Part shown: positions 41,596-50,567 of the stretch, piece after piece
How positions within the stretch are numbered: position 1 is the first letter of the stretch
Layout of the letters: each line of letters begins with the position of its first letter
Notes under the pieces: generated by a model
What the model was told of the DNA's origin: nothing
The model's database searches: none
The model's input: only the letters and a program-made list of their open reading frames with translations
Position numbers and translations under genes: made by a program
DNA from: Streptomyces tailanensis
GTDB lineage: Bacteria; Actinomycetota; Actinomycetes; Streptomycetales; Streptomycetaceae
DNA length: 56,234 bases
Assembly (NCBI RefSeq): GCF_008386495.1
Contig: NZ_VTHJ01000065.1
Span: 1-56,234, forward strand
Direction: 5' to 3'

Positions 41596-43071
41596 ATGGA
41601 CACAGATGTGATCGTCGTGGGCGCCGGTCCGGCCGGGCTCATGCTCACCGGCGAGCTGCGCCTGGCAGGCGTGGACGTCATCACGCTGGAGAAACTCCCC
41701 GAACGGACCGGCGAGTCACGGGGACTGGGTTTCACCGCCCGCACGATGGAGGTCTTCGACCAGCGTGGCCTGCTGAGCCGCTTCGGGGAGGTGGAGACCA
41801 GCAACGTCGGCCACTTCGGCGGGCTGCCCGTCGACTTCGGCGTGCTCGAGGGCGCCCACCAGGCCGCCAAGACCGTTCCCCAGTCCCACACCGAGGCCGC
41901 CCTGGAAGCCTGGGTCGGCGACCTTGGGGGTGACCTGCGCCGCAGCCACGAGGTGCTTTCCGTCACCGGCGAGGGCGACCACGTCACTGCTGAGGTGCGC
42001 ACTCCGGACGGTGACTCGGTACGGCTGACAGCCCGATACCTGGTCGGCTGTGACGGCGGGCGCAGCATGGTCCGCAAGGCGGCCGGGTTCGACTTCCCCG
42101 GCACCGCCGCCACGATGGAGATGTTCCTCGCCGACGTGCGCGGCCTGGAGCTGGCACCCCGGATGATCGGTGAGACCTTCGAGGGCGGCATGGTCATGGT
42201 CGGCCCGCTGCCCGGCGGTGTCACCCGGCTCATCCTGTGTGAACGCGGCACCCCTCCGCAGCGCCGTACCACGGCCCCCTCCTACGAGGAAGTGGTCGCC
42301 GGCTGGAAGCGGGTCACAGGGGAGGACATCTCGCACGGTGAACCGGTGTGGGTCAGTTCCTTCGGGGACGCCACCCGGCAGGTCACGACGTATCGGCTCG
42401 GTCGTGTCCTGCTCGCGGGAGACGCCGCCCACATCCATCTGCCGGCCGGTGGGCAGGGCATGAATACCAGCATCCAGGACGCCGTCAACCTCGGTTGGAA
42501 GCTCGCCGCGGTCGTCCGGGGCCGGGCCGGCGAGGAACTGCTCGACACGTACCACACCGAGCGCCACCCCGTCGGCACGCGTCTGCTGCTGAACACCCGC
42601 GCGCAGGGCCTGCTCTTCCTCTCCGGACCGGAGATGCAGCCTCTGCGCGACGTCATGAAGGAACTGATCGCGTATACGCCGGTCGCACGGCATCTGGCCG
42701 CCATGGTCTCCGGCCTTGAGATCCGCTACGACCTGGGCGGCGGCGACCATCCGCTGCTCGGCCTGCGCATGCCGAACCTGCCGCTGACGGCTGCCCGCGG
42801 CGCCACCAGCAGCACCGAGTTACTCAGGCCTGGCCGCGGCGTCCTGCTGGACCTGGCGGACAACCCCCATGTACGGCGCCGGGCCCTCGACTGGAGCGAC
42901 CGCGTCGACATCGTCACGGCCACCCCGAGGAAGCCCTCGCAAGGGGACCTGGCGAACACCTCGGCCGTGCTGCTGCGGCCCGACGGCCATGTCGCCTGGG
43001 CGGCGCCCGGCTGCCACCAGGACCTGCCCACCTCACTCGCACGGTGGTTCGGCCCCGCCCGGACCGCCTGA
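41596..43071 (+). CDS. angucycline FAD oxygenase (PgaE/UrdE-like)
   Basis: A 491-residue aromatic-polyketide hydroxylase. DVIVVGAGPAGLMLTGELRL binds FAD; VGCDGGRSMVRK is the DG motif; LLAGDAAHIHLPAGGQGMN is the GD motif; a thioredoxin-like C-terminal domain ends VLLRPDGHVAWAAP. PgaE and UrdE hydroxylate the angucycline at C-12 and C-12b. The position directly before the TcmI-type cyclase and minimal PKS matches the E-F-A-B-C order. ATG 41596 is chosen because AGGAGG is 8 bases upstream; the ATG at 41590 would be too close. It is strongly similar to the hydroxylase domain at 38428-39897. Confidence 0.92.
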   Translation: MDTDVIVVGAGPAGLMLTGELRLAGVDVITLEKLPERTGESRGLGFTARTMEVFDQRGLLSRFGEVETSNVGHFGGLPVDFGVLEGAHQAAKTVPQSHTEAALEAWVGDLGGDLRRSHEVLSVTGEGDHVTAEVRTPDGDSVRLTARYLVGCDGGRSMVRKAAGFDFPGTAATMEMFLADVRGLELAPRMIGETFEGGMVMVGPLPGGVTRLILCERGTPPQRRTTAPSYEEVVAGWKRVTGEDISHGEPVWVSSFGDATRQVTTYRLGRVLLAGDAAHIHLPAGGQGMNTSIQDAVNLGWKLAAVVRGRAGEELLDTYHTERHPVGTRLLLNTRAQGLLFLSGPEMQPLRDVMKELIAYTPVARHLAAMVSGLEIRYDLGGGDHPLLGLRMPNLPLTAARGATSSTELLRPGRGVLLDLADNPHVRRRALDWSDRVDIVTATPRKPSQGDLANTSAVLLRPDGHVAWAAPGCHQDLPTSLARWFGPARTA

Positions 43072-43095
43072 CCCCTCCACCACGGGAGACCATCC

Positions 43096-43425
43096 ATGCA
43101 CAGCACCCTGATCGTTGCCCGGCTCGCGCCCGAGTCCGCCGGGCAGGTCGCCGAACTGTTCAAGGCCTTCGACGACACCGAGATGCCCCACCGCATGGGC
43201 ACCCGCCGCCGGCAGCTCTTCTCCTACCGTGGCCTCTACTTTCACCTCCAGGACTTCGACACGGACGACGGCGGCTCGCGCATCGAGAACGCCAAGGACG
43301 ACCCTCGCTTCGTCCGCATCAGCGATGACCTCAAGCCCTTCGTGCAGGCCTACGACCCAACGACCTGGCGCTCCCCGAAGGACGCCATGGCCACCCGCTT
43401 CTACACCTGGGAGGCGAAGCAGTGA
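43096..43425 (+). CDS. TcmI-family polyketide cyclase
   Basis: A 109-residue dimeric alpha/beta-barrel cyclase: MHSTLIVARLAPESAGQVAE, then MPHRMGTRRRQLFSYRGLYF, HLQDFDTD, DDLKPFVQAYDPTTWRSP and the final FYTWE. In angucycline clusters (PgaF, UrdF, JadI) this protein closes the later rings and directs folding to the angular skeleton. It overlaps KS-alpha by 4 bp (GTGA). Confidence 0.95.
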   Translation: MHSTLIVARLAPESAGQVAELFKAFDDTEMPHRMGTRRRQLFSYRGLYFHLQDFDTDDGGSRIENAKDDPRFVRISDDLKPFVQAYDPTTWRSPKDAMATRFYTWEAKQ

Positions 43426-44693
43426 GTGCCCGGCGCGTGGCCGTCACCGGTGTAGGCGTCGTCGCCCCCGGTGGTGTGGGCGCCAAGCACTTCTGGAGCC
43501 TACTGAGCGAGGGACGCACCGCGACCCGCGGCATCACCTTCTTCGACCCTTCGCCCTTCCGGTCCAGGGTGGCCGCCGAGATCGACTTCGTCCCGGAGGA
43601 ACACGGTCTCTCCCCGCAGGAGATCCGGCGCATGGACCGGGCCGCTCAACTGGCCGTGGTCGCGGCTCGGGAGGCCCTGGCCGACAGTGCCATGACCGAC
43701 GCGGGCATCGACCCGTATCGCACCGGCGTCGTCGTCGGTACCGCGGTGGGCGCGACGATGACCCTCGACGAGGAGTACCGCGTCGTCAGCGACGGCGGTC
43801 GACTGGAACTGGTGGACCACCGCTACGCACCGCCCCATCTGTACGAGGCGTTCGTACCGAGCTCCTTCGCGGCCGAGGTGGCCCGGTCCGCCGGAGCGCA
43901 CGGCCCCGTCGCCGTGGTGTCCACCGGCTGTACGTCCGGGATCGACTCGGTCGGCCACGCCGTGGAGCTCATCCGCGAGGGCAGCGCCGACGTGATGGTG
44001 GCCGGCGCCTCCGACGCGCCGATCTCCCCCATCACCATGGCCTGCTTCGACGCGATCAAAGCGACCACGCCCCGTACCAACGACCCCGGCACCGCGTCGC
44101 GGCCCTTCGACGGCACCCGCAACGGCTTCGTCCTGGGCGAAGGCTCCGCGTTCTTCGTTCTGGAGGAGCTGGAGAGCGCACGCCGCCGCGGGACGCACGT
44201 CTATGCCGAAATCGCTGGCTACGCCACCCGTTCCAACGCCTACCACATGACCGGACTGCGCCCGGACGGCGCCGAGATGGCGGAGGCCATCCGCAGCTCC
44301 CTCAACGAGGCCCGGCTGGCCCCGCAGGACGTCGACTACATCAACGCCCACGGCTCTGGCACCAAGCAGAACGACCGGCACGAGACCGCCGCCTTCAAAC
44401 GGAGCCTGGGCGCACACGCGTACGCGGTGCCCGTCAGCTCCATCAAGTCCATGGTCGGCCACTCGCTGGGCGCCATCGGCTCCATCGAGATCGCCGCATG
44501 CGTCCTGGCAATGGAGCACAACGTCGTCCCGCCCACCGCCAACCTGCACACCCCCGACCCGGAGTGCGACCTGGACTACGTACCGCTGACCGCGCGTGAG
44601 CACGTCACTGACACCGTGCTGACCGTCGGAAGCGGCTTCGGCGGTTTCCAGTCCGCGATGGTGCTGGCCCGGCCCGAGAGGAGCCCGGCATGA
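43422..44693 (+). CDS. type II PKS ketosynthase alpha
   Basis: A 423-residue KS-alpha. The active-site Cys170 is in VVSTGCTSGIDSVGHA, with catalytic His310 (NAHGSGTKQND) and His347 (SMVGHSLGAIGS). The C-terminus GSGFGGFQSAMVLAR is typical. It condenses malonyl units on the ACP; with KS-beta it sets chain length, expected to be a decaketide for an angucycline. It is translationally coupled to the cyclase upstream and to KS-beta downstream (ATGA). Confidence 0.97.
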   Translation: MSARRVAVTGVGVVAPGGVGAKHFWSLLSEGRTATRGITFFDPSPFRSRVAAEIDFVPEEHGLSPQEIRRMDRAAQLAVVAAREALADSAMTDAGIDPYRTGVVVGTAVGATMTLDEEYRVVSDGGRLELVDHRYAPPHLYEAFVPSSFAAEVARSAGAHGPVAVVSTGCTSGIDSVGHAVELIREGSADVMVAGASDAPISPITMACFDAIKATTPRTNDPGTASRPFDGTRNGFVLGEGSAFFVLEELESARRRGTHVYAEIAGYATRSNAYHMTGLRPDGAEMAEAIRSSLNEARLAPQDVDYINAHGSGTKQNDRHETAAFKRSLGAHAYAVPVSSIKSMVGHSLGAIGSIEIAACVLAMEHNVVPPTANLHTPDPECDLDYVPLTAREHVTDTVLTVGSGFGGFQSAMVLARPERSPA

Positions 44694-45913
44694 GCCCCGC
44701 CGCGACATCGGTGGCCATCACCGGGCTGGGCGTGGCCGCGCCCAACGGCCTCGGCACGGAGGACTACTGGGCGGCCACCCGCGTCGGCAAGAGCGGAATC
44801 GGCCCGGTGTCCCGGTTCCGGACGGACGGGTATCCGGCGACACTGGCGGGCGAGGTGCCCGGATTCGAGGCGGCCGATCACCTGCCCAGCCGACTGCTTC
44901 CCCAGACCGACCACATGACACGGCTCGCCCTGGCGGCGGCCGACTGGGCGCTCGCGGACGCCGACGTGGACCCGTCCGCACGGGACGGCTTCGACATGGG
45001 CGTGATCACCGCCGCCTCCTCCGGCGGCTTCGAGTTCGGCCAGAACGAACTGCGCAAACTGTGGAGCCAGGGCAGCCAGCACGTGAGCGCCTATCAGTCC
45101 TTCGCCTGGTTCTACGCGGTCAACAGCGGCCAGATCTCCATCCGCAACAACATGAAGGGCCCCAGCGGCGTGCTGGTGGCCGACGGGGCCGGCGGGCTGG
45201 ATGCCCTCGCCCAGGCACGGCGCGCCATCCGCAAGGGAACCGGACTGGTCCTGTCCGGAGCCGTGGACGCCTCGATCTGCCCCTGGGGCTGGGCGGCCAT
45301 GCTCACCAGCGGCCGGCTCAGCACCCGCGACCGTCCCGAACGGGCCTTTCTGCCCTTCGACCGGGATGCTTCGGGGCACGTGCCCGGTGAGGGCGGCGCC
45401 CTCCTCGTCCTGGAGGACACGAAGGCGGCCCGCCGGCGCGGCGCCCATGTCTACGGCACCCTCGACGGCTGTGCGTCCACCTTCGACGCGGCCCCCAGCC
45501 GCGACGGGACGGGCGGGCTGGAACGCGCGATACGGATCGCCCTCGCGGACGCCGACGCCACCCCCGCCGTTGTGGACGTTGTCTTCGCGGACGCCGCCGC
45601 CGTTCCTGAACTCGACCGGGCCGAGGCCGACGCGCTGCGGGCCGTTTTCGGTGAGCGGGGGGTGCCCGTCACCGCTCCCAAGACCATGACGGGCCGCCTC
45701 TACTCGGGCGCGGCACCACTGGACGTCGCCACCACCCTGCTGGCCATGGCGGAGGGGATCATCCCGCCCACCGTGCACAGCCGACCCGATCCCGGCTACG
45801 GCCTGGACCTTGTGACCGGCGAGCCACGCACCGCCGAGGTGCGCTGCGCCCTGGTCCTGGCCCGCGGTCACGGCGGGTTCAACTCCGCCGCGGTGCTGCG
45901 CGCGGCCGACTGA
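44690..45913 (+). CDS. type II PKS ketosynthase beta / chain length factor, Gln replaced
   Basis: A 407-residue CLF. It aligns with KS-alpha but lacks the Cys, as expected. The position that is usually Gln in CLFs (pattern V-A-E-Q-A-G-G-L-D) reads VADGAGGLDALAQ, with Gly at about residue 166 (codon 45185-45187, GGG). The rest, including FAWFYAVNSGQISIRNNMKG and the C-terminal VLARGHGGFNSAAVLR, looks normal. It forms the heterodimer that holds the growing chain. The Gln has been linked to malonyl decarboxylation during priming, so its loss is notable but the frame is intact. Confidence 0.95.
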   Translation: MSPAATSVAITGLGVAAPNGLGTEDYWAATRVGKSGIGPVSRFRTDGYPATLAGEVPGFEAADHLPSRLLPQTDHMTRLALAAADWALADADVDPSARDGFDMGVITAASSGGFEFGQNELRKLWSQGSQHVSAYQSFAWFYAVNSGQISIRNNMKGPSGVLVADGAGGLDALAQARRAIRKGTGLVLSGAVDASICPWGWAAMLTSGRLSTRDRPERAFLPFDRDASGHVPGEGGALLVLEDTKAARRRGAHVYGTLDGCASTFDAAPSRDGTGGLERAIRIALADADATPAVVDVVFADAAAVPELDRAEADALRAVFGERGVPVTAPKTMTGRLYSGAAPLDVATTLLAMAEGIIPPTVHSRPDPGYGLDLVTGEPRTAEVRCALVLARGHGGFNSAAVLRAAD

Positions 45914-46019
45914 ACGGTCCGGGCCGTGCCCGGCCCCGCCCCACCACGGATCCGCGCACCACGGCGTGGAGCCGCCGGCACCACCTGCCACGAAGGACAC
46001 GGAAGGACACAAGGAAGAC

Positions 46020-46283
46020 ATGTCTGCTTCATTCACCTTGGACGACCTCAAGCGCATCCTCCTTGAGGGGGCGGGCGCCGCAGAGGGTGTGGACTTGGAC
46101 GGCGACATCCTGGACACCTCCTTCACCGACCTGGGATACGAGTCCCTCGCCCTGCTGGAGACGGGCAGCCGCATCGAGCGTGAGTGGGCCATCACCCTGG
46201 ACGACTCCGCCCTGACGGACGCCGCCACCCCGCGCGGGCTCATCGGCATCGTCAACCGGCACATCACTGCGGCCGCCGCCTGA
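46020..46283 (+). CDS. acyl carrier protein of the type II PKS
   Basis: An 87-residue ACP. The phosphopantetheine Ser42 lies in DLGYESLALLE; FTLDDLKRILLEGAG forms helix 1 and the C-terminal GLIGIVNRHI is helix 4. It carries malonyl and the growing polyketide chain. It lies 106 bp after KS-beta, with its own RBS AAGGAAG seven bases before the ATG. No dedicated malonyltransferase or phosphopantetheinyl transferase is present in the window, as in most such clusters. Confidence 0.96.
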   Translation: MSASFTLDDLKRILLEGAGAAEGVDLDGDILDTSFTDLGYESLALLETGSRIEREWAITLDDSALTDAATPRGLIGIVNRHITAAAA

Positions 46284-46387
46284 CCCGTTCCGTCACCCCG
46301 GCCGCCCGGCGGACCCTTACCTGCGCCACCGAAGCCACGCCCGTTGAGGCCGATCAGGCACTCAGGGCCCCGACCTACGGAGTCCCC

Positions 46388-47170
46388 ATGTCCTCAGCCC
46401 CTCGTCTCGCTCTCGTCACCGGTGCCACCAGCGGCATCGGGCTGGCCGTCGCGCGCTTGCTCGGAGAGCAGGGCCACACGGTCTTCCTCGGTGCCCGCAA
46501 CGCCGAGAACGTTGTCGCCACCGTCAAGCAGCTCCGCGCCGAGGGCATCGACGCGCACGGCACCGAACTGGACGTGCGCGACGACGCCGGCGTGCACGCC
46601 TTCGTAAAGGCCGCCGTGGCCCGCCACGGCAGCGTCGACGTCCTGGTCAACAACGCCGGCCGGAGCGGTGGCGGCGTCACTGCCGACATCGGCGACGAGC
46701 TGTGGCACGACGTGATCGACACCAACCTCAACAGTGTCTTCCGGATGACCCGCGAAGTGCTCAACACTGGCCGGATGCGGTTCAAGAGCCGCGGCCGCAT
46801 CATCAACATCGCGTCCACCGCGGGCAAGCAGGGCGTGGTGCTCGGTGCTCCGTACTCCGCCTCCAAGCACGGCGTCGTCGGCTTCACCAAGGCCCTCGGC
46901 AACGAGCTGGCGCCCACAGGCATAACCGTCAACGCGGTCTGCCCCGGCTACGTGGAGACCCCCATGGCGCAGCGCGTGCGCGCCGGTTACGCCGCGGCCT
47001 GGAGCACCGACGAGGGGACCGTCCTGGAGAAGTTCCAGACGAAGATCCCGCTCGGCCGCTACTCCACCCCCGCCGAAGTCGCAGGCCTGGTGGGTTACCT
47101 GGCCTCCGATTCCGCCGCGTCCATCACCTCCCAGGCCCTGAACGTCTGCGGCGGCCTCGGCAACTTCTGA
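46388..47170 (+). CDS. C9 polyketide ketoreductase (ActIII-like)
   Basis: A 260-residue SDR. NADPH motif VTGATSGIGLAVARLL; NNAGRSGGGVTADIG; catalytic Ser in INIASTAGKQG; Tyr/Lys in APYSASKHG; C-terminal LNVCGGLGNF as in ActIII and angucycline KRs. It reduces the C-9 ketone of the nascent polyketide and so fixes the first ring closure. ATG 46388 follows a weak GGAG. Order KS-KS-ACP-KR matches urd/pga/jad clusters. Confidence 0.95.
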   Translation: MSSAPRLALVTGATSGIGLAVARLLGEQGHTVFLGARNAENVVATVKQLRAEGIDAHGTELDVRDDAGVHAFVKAAVARHGSVDVLVNNAGRSGGGVTADIGDELWHDVIDTNLNSVFRMTREVLNTGRMRFKSRGRIINIASTAGKQGVVLGAPYSASKHGVVGFTKALGNELAPTGITVNAVCPGYVETPMAQRVRAGYAAAWSTDEGTVLEKFQTKIPLGRYSTPAEVAGLVGYLASDSAASITSQALNVCGGLGNF

Positions 47171-47217
47171 GCCACGTCGCCCGCCCACCCTCGAACACCG
47201 ACCGAGGAGACTTGAAC

Positions 47218-48165
47218 ATGCCGCAGTCCACCGCACTGCGCGAGGTCGAGCACGAGATCATCGTCTCGGCGCCCGCCGTCGCCGTCTACCGCCTGATCGC
47301 CGAGGTGGCCAACTGGCCACGGATCTTCCCTCCTACGCTCTACGTCGACCATGTGGAGCGCGGCGCCGAGTGCGAGCGCATCCGTATCTGGGCGACCGCC
47401 AACGGAGAGGCCAAGAACTGGACCTCACGCCGCACCCTGGACGAAGTAGCCCGGCGCATCGACTTCCGCCAGGAGGTCTCCACCCCGCCCGTCGCCGAGA
47501 TGGGCGGAGCGTGGATCGTCGAGGAACGCGACGCGGCGACCAGCCGCATCCGCCTGCTGCACGACTACCGGGCCGTCGACGACGACCCGGCCTCGCTGGA
47601 GTGGATCGAGCAGGCCGTCGACCGCAACTCGCAGTCCGAGCTCGCGGCGCTGAAGGAGAACATCGAACGCGCCCACGCCATGGCCGACCTCACTTTCTCC
47701 TTCGAGGACACCGTGCACATCGCCGGATCGGCCAAGGACGCGTACGACTTCATCAACGACGCACACCACTGGTCCGAGCGGCTGCCGCACGTGGCCTCCG
47801 TACGGCTGACGGAGGCCACCCCGGGCATGCAGACCCTGGAGATGGACACCCGAGCCAAGGACGGTTCCACCCACACCACCAAGTCTCACCGAGTCTGCTT
47901 CCCCCACCGCAAGATCGCCTACAAGCAGGTCACGCTGCCCGCGCTGATGACCCTGCACACCGGCGTGTGGACCTTTGAGGAGACCGAAGGCGGCGTCGCA
48001 GCCACCTCGCAGCACACCGTCGTGCTCAACACCGCGAACATCACCGAGGTCCTCGGCTCGGACGCCGACGTGGCCCGCGCCCGCGAATACGTCCGTACCG
48101 CGCTCAGCACCAACAGCCGCGCCACGCTCCAGCATGCCAAGGAGTACGCCGAGGCCAAGCGCTGA
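47218..48165 (+). CDS. didomain aromatase/cyclase (SRPBCC)
   Basis: A 315-residue protein with two START/Bet v1-like halves. The first (residues about 8-150) has REVEHEIIVSAPAVAVYRLI, ANWPRIFPPTLYVDHV and WTSRRTLDEVARRIDFRQE. The second (about 155-305) has FEDTVHIAGSAKDAYDFIND, HHWSERLPHV and SHRVCFPHRKIAYKQ. Didomain ARO/CYCs catalyse C7-C12 first-ring cyclisation and dehydration of C9-reduced chains (UrdL, PgaL, JadD type). It ends one base before the oxygenase/reductase ATG. Confidence 0.94.
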   Translation: MPQSTALREVEHEIIVSAPAVAVYRLIAEVANWPRIFPPTLYVDHVERGAECERIRIWATANGEAKNWTSRRTLDEVARRIDFRQEVSTPPVAEMGGAWIVEERDAATSRIRLLHDYRAVDDDPASLEWIEQAVDRNSQSELAALKENIERAHAMADLTFSFEDTVHIAGSAKDAYDFINDAHHWSERLPHVASVRLTEATPGMQTLEMDTRAKDGSTHTTKSHRVCFPHRKIAYKQVTLPALMTLHTGVWTFEETEGGVAATSQHTVVLNTANITEVLGSDADVARAREYVRTALSTNSRATLQHAKEYAEAKR

Positions 48166-48166
48166 C

Positions 48167-50476
48167 ATGGGCGCCGCACTCGACACGGAGGTGCTCGTCG
48201 TCGGCGCCGGCCCGGTCGGGCTGATGCTCGCCGGTGAACTCCGGCTGGGCGGCGCCGAGGTGCTCGTCGTCGAGCAGCGGGACGAGCCCACCACCGAGTC
48301 CCGGGCCTCCACGCTGCACGCTCGCACCATGGAGATCCTCGGCTCCCGGGGCCTGCTCGACCGGCTGGGCACGGTGCCGAACGAACCGCGCGGCCACTTC
48401 GGTGGCATCCCCCTGGATCTGACGCTTCCGAGCACCCACCCCGGGCAGTGGAAGGTCCCCCAGACGCGTACCGAGGAGCTGCTCGGGGCGCGGGCGGCCG
48501 AACTGGGAGCGCGGCTGCTGCGCGGTCACCGGCTGCGGGCCCTGGCCCGGCACCGGGACCACATCGAGGCCGAGGTGGAATCGGCGGGGGGCACCGTCCG
48601 GTTGCGCGCCCGCTACCTAGTCGGCTGCGACGGCGAGCGCAGCAGCGTACGGCAACTGGCCGGCATCGGTTTCCCGGGCCAGGCTGCGGAACGCGAACTC
48701 CTCCGGGCCGACGTCGCCGGTCTCGACGTGCCCGACCGCCGTTTCCAGCGGCTGGACCGGGGCCTGGCCATCGCGGCCCGGCGCGCCGACGGGGTCACCC
48801 GGGTGATGGTCCACGAGTTCGGCACCCCGCCCCGCGAGCGCACGATACCGGCCGGCTTCGACGCACTCGCCGCCGCCTGGCGACGGGTCACCGGCGAGGA
48901 CATCGCGTCCGGTACCCCGCTGTGGGTCAACTCCTTCGACGACACGACCCGGCAGGCGGCCACCTACCGCGACGGCCGGGTTCTGCTGGCCGGTGACGCG
49001 GCGCATCGCCAGATGCCGATCGGCGGTCAGGCCCTGAACCTGGGGCTCCAGGACGCCGTGAACCTCGGCTGGAAGCTGGCCCAGCAGGTGCGCGGCAAGG
49101 CGCATCCGGAACTCCTGGACACCTACCACAGTGAACGGCACCCGGTCGGCGCCCGGGTCCTGGCCAACATCCGAGCCCAGGCCACGCTGCTGATGGGCGG
49201 TCCGGAAACCGAGTCCGTCCGAGCGGTCATGGCCGAGCTGATCACCTATGAAGAGACCCGTGCCCATCTCGCCGGGATGGTCGGCGGTCTCGATGTCCGC
49301 TACGACGCCGGTCTTGGCAACCACCGCCTCCTCGGCGCACGGCTGCCGCTCGCCCCTCTGGCCGGCGCGGACGGTGAGCCCCTCACCTCGGCCGAGGCGC
49401 TGCGCACGGGCAAGGGGCTGCTGCTCCGGCTCGACGGCGACGAGACACGGACCGCTGCCCTGCGCCGGGCCGCTGCGAGCCGCGCGGACCGCGTCCTCAC
49501 GGCACGCGGTGCCGGTGGTGGGCGGTCCGGATCGCCGACCGGCACCGGAGCGGTGCTGGTGCGCCCCGACGGCCACGTTGTCTGGGCAGGCCAGGGCACC
49601 GAGGGCCTTGGTGACGCGCTGGAGCGCTGGTTCGGGACGGCCGACGCGCCGGCCGTCCGTACGACATTCCCCGCGGCCTCCGGGTTCGCGGGACAGACGA
49701 ACGAAAGGAACCCGATGGGCAAGCTCACAGGAAAGACGGCGCTGGTCACCGGATCAAGCCGCGGCATCGGCCGGGCCACGGCCGTCCGCCTGGCCCGCGA
49801 GGGCGCGCTGGTCGCCGTGCACTACGCGACGAACAAGAACGCGGCCGACGACACCGTGGCGGCCATCGAGAAGGACGGCGGGAGCGCCTTCGCGGTCCGC
49901 GCCGAACTGGGCACGCCGGGCGACGTTCACGAGCTCTTCCTGGGGCTCGAGGCGGGCCTCAAGGAGCGCGTCGGCGTCGCCGACCTGAACATCCTCGTCA
50001 ACAATGCCGGTGAAATGGGTGGAGTGGCGGTGGAGGACACCACACCCGAACAGTTCGACCGGCTGGTGGCCGTGAACGCGAAGGCTCCCTTCTTCCTCAT
50101 CCAGCGGGCGCTGCGGAACATGCCCGACGGCGGGCGCATTGTCAGCATCTCGTCCGGGCTGACGCGAGTCGCCAACCCGGACGAGATCGCCTACGCCATG
50201 ACGAAGGGCGCGGTCGAACAGCTCGCCCTGCACTTCGCCAAGTACCTGGGTCCGCGGGGCATCACCGTCAACAGCGTCGCGCCGGGCATCACCCGCAACA
50301 GCAACCCGGTCTTCGGCATCCCCGAGGCCGTCGAACAGATGGCCGGGCTGTCCGTGTTCAACCGGGTGGGCGAGCCGGAGGACGTCGCCGACGTCGTGGC
50401 GTTCCTCGCCAGCGACGACGCCCGCTGGGTCACCGGGGCCTTCCTCGACGCCACCGGCGGCACGCTGCTCGGCTGA
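48167..50476 (+). CDS. PgaM/UrdM-like oxygenase-SDR reductase fusion
   Basis: A 769-residue bifunctional enzyme. Residues 1-500 are a flavin hydroxylase (VLVVGAGPVGLMLAGELRL; VGCDGERSSVRQ; LLAGDAAHRQMPIGGQALNL). From Met517 on it is a classical SDR (KTALVTGSSRGIGRATAVRL; NNAGEMGG; SISSGLTR; YAMTKGAVEQLA; ATGGTLLG). In gaudimycin biosynthesis PgaM has this architecture: the oxygenase acts at C-12b/2,3-dehydration and the reductase at C-6. An internal RBS and ATG at the domain border would also make the reductase alone, as reported for PgaM. Its start is only one base after the aromatase stop. Confidence 0.94.
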   Translation: MGAALDTEVLVVGAGPVGLMLAGELRLGGAEVLVVEQRDEPTTESRASTLHARTMEILGSRGLLDRLGTVPNEPRGHFGGIPLDLTLPSTHPGQWKVPQTRTEELLGARAAELGARLLRGHRLRALARHRDHIEAEVESAGGTVRLRARYLVGCDGERSSVRQLAGIGFPGQAAERELLRADVAGLDVPDRRFQRLDRGLAIAARRADGVTRVMVHEFGTPPRERTIPAGFDALAAAWRRVTGEDIASGTPLWVNSFDDTTRQAATYRDGRVLLAGDAAHRQMPIGGQALNLGLQDAVNLGWKLAQQVRGKAHPELLDTYHSERHPVGARVLANIRAQATLLMGGPETESVRAVMAELITYEETRAHLAGMVGGLDVRYDAGLGNHRLLGARLPLAPLAGADGEPLTSAEALRTGKGLLLRLDGDETRTAALRRAAASRADRVLTARGAGGGRSGSPTGTGAVLVRPDGHVVWAGQGTEGLGDALERWFGTADAPAVRTTFPAASGFAGQTNERNPMGKLTGKTALVTGSSRGIGRATAVRLAREGALVAVHYATNKNAADDTVAAIEKDGGSAFAVRAELGTPGDVHELFLGLEAGLKERVGVADLNILVNNAGEMGGVAVEDTTPEQFDRLVAVNAKAPFFLIQRALRNMPDGGRIVSISSGLTRVANPDEIAYAMTKGAVEQLALHFAKYLGPRGITVNSVAPGITRNSNPVFGIPEAVEQMAGLSVFNRVGEPEDVADVVAFLASDDARWVTGAFLDATGGTLLG
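49704..49717 (+). promoter_or_regulatory. internal RBS and ATG for the free SDR domain
   Basis: AAAGGA (49704-49709) lies five bases before ATG 49715, in frame, at the exact beginning of the SDR (MGKLTGKTALVTG). Translation from here gives a 253-residue reductase. Confidence 0.75.
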
Positions 50477-50567
50477 GCCCCGTCCGAGGGTCCGGCCGTG
50501 TGCCGGGCCCCGGACATGCCCCGTCCACCACCCCACATCCGGTCGACCAATCCACGGGGAGAGGACC

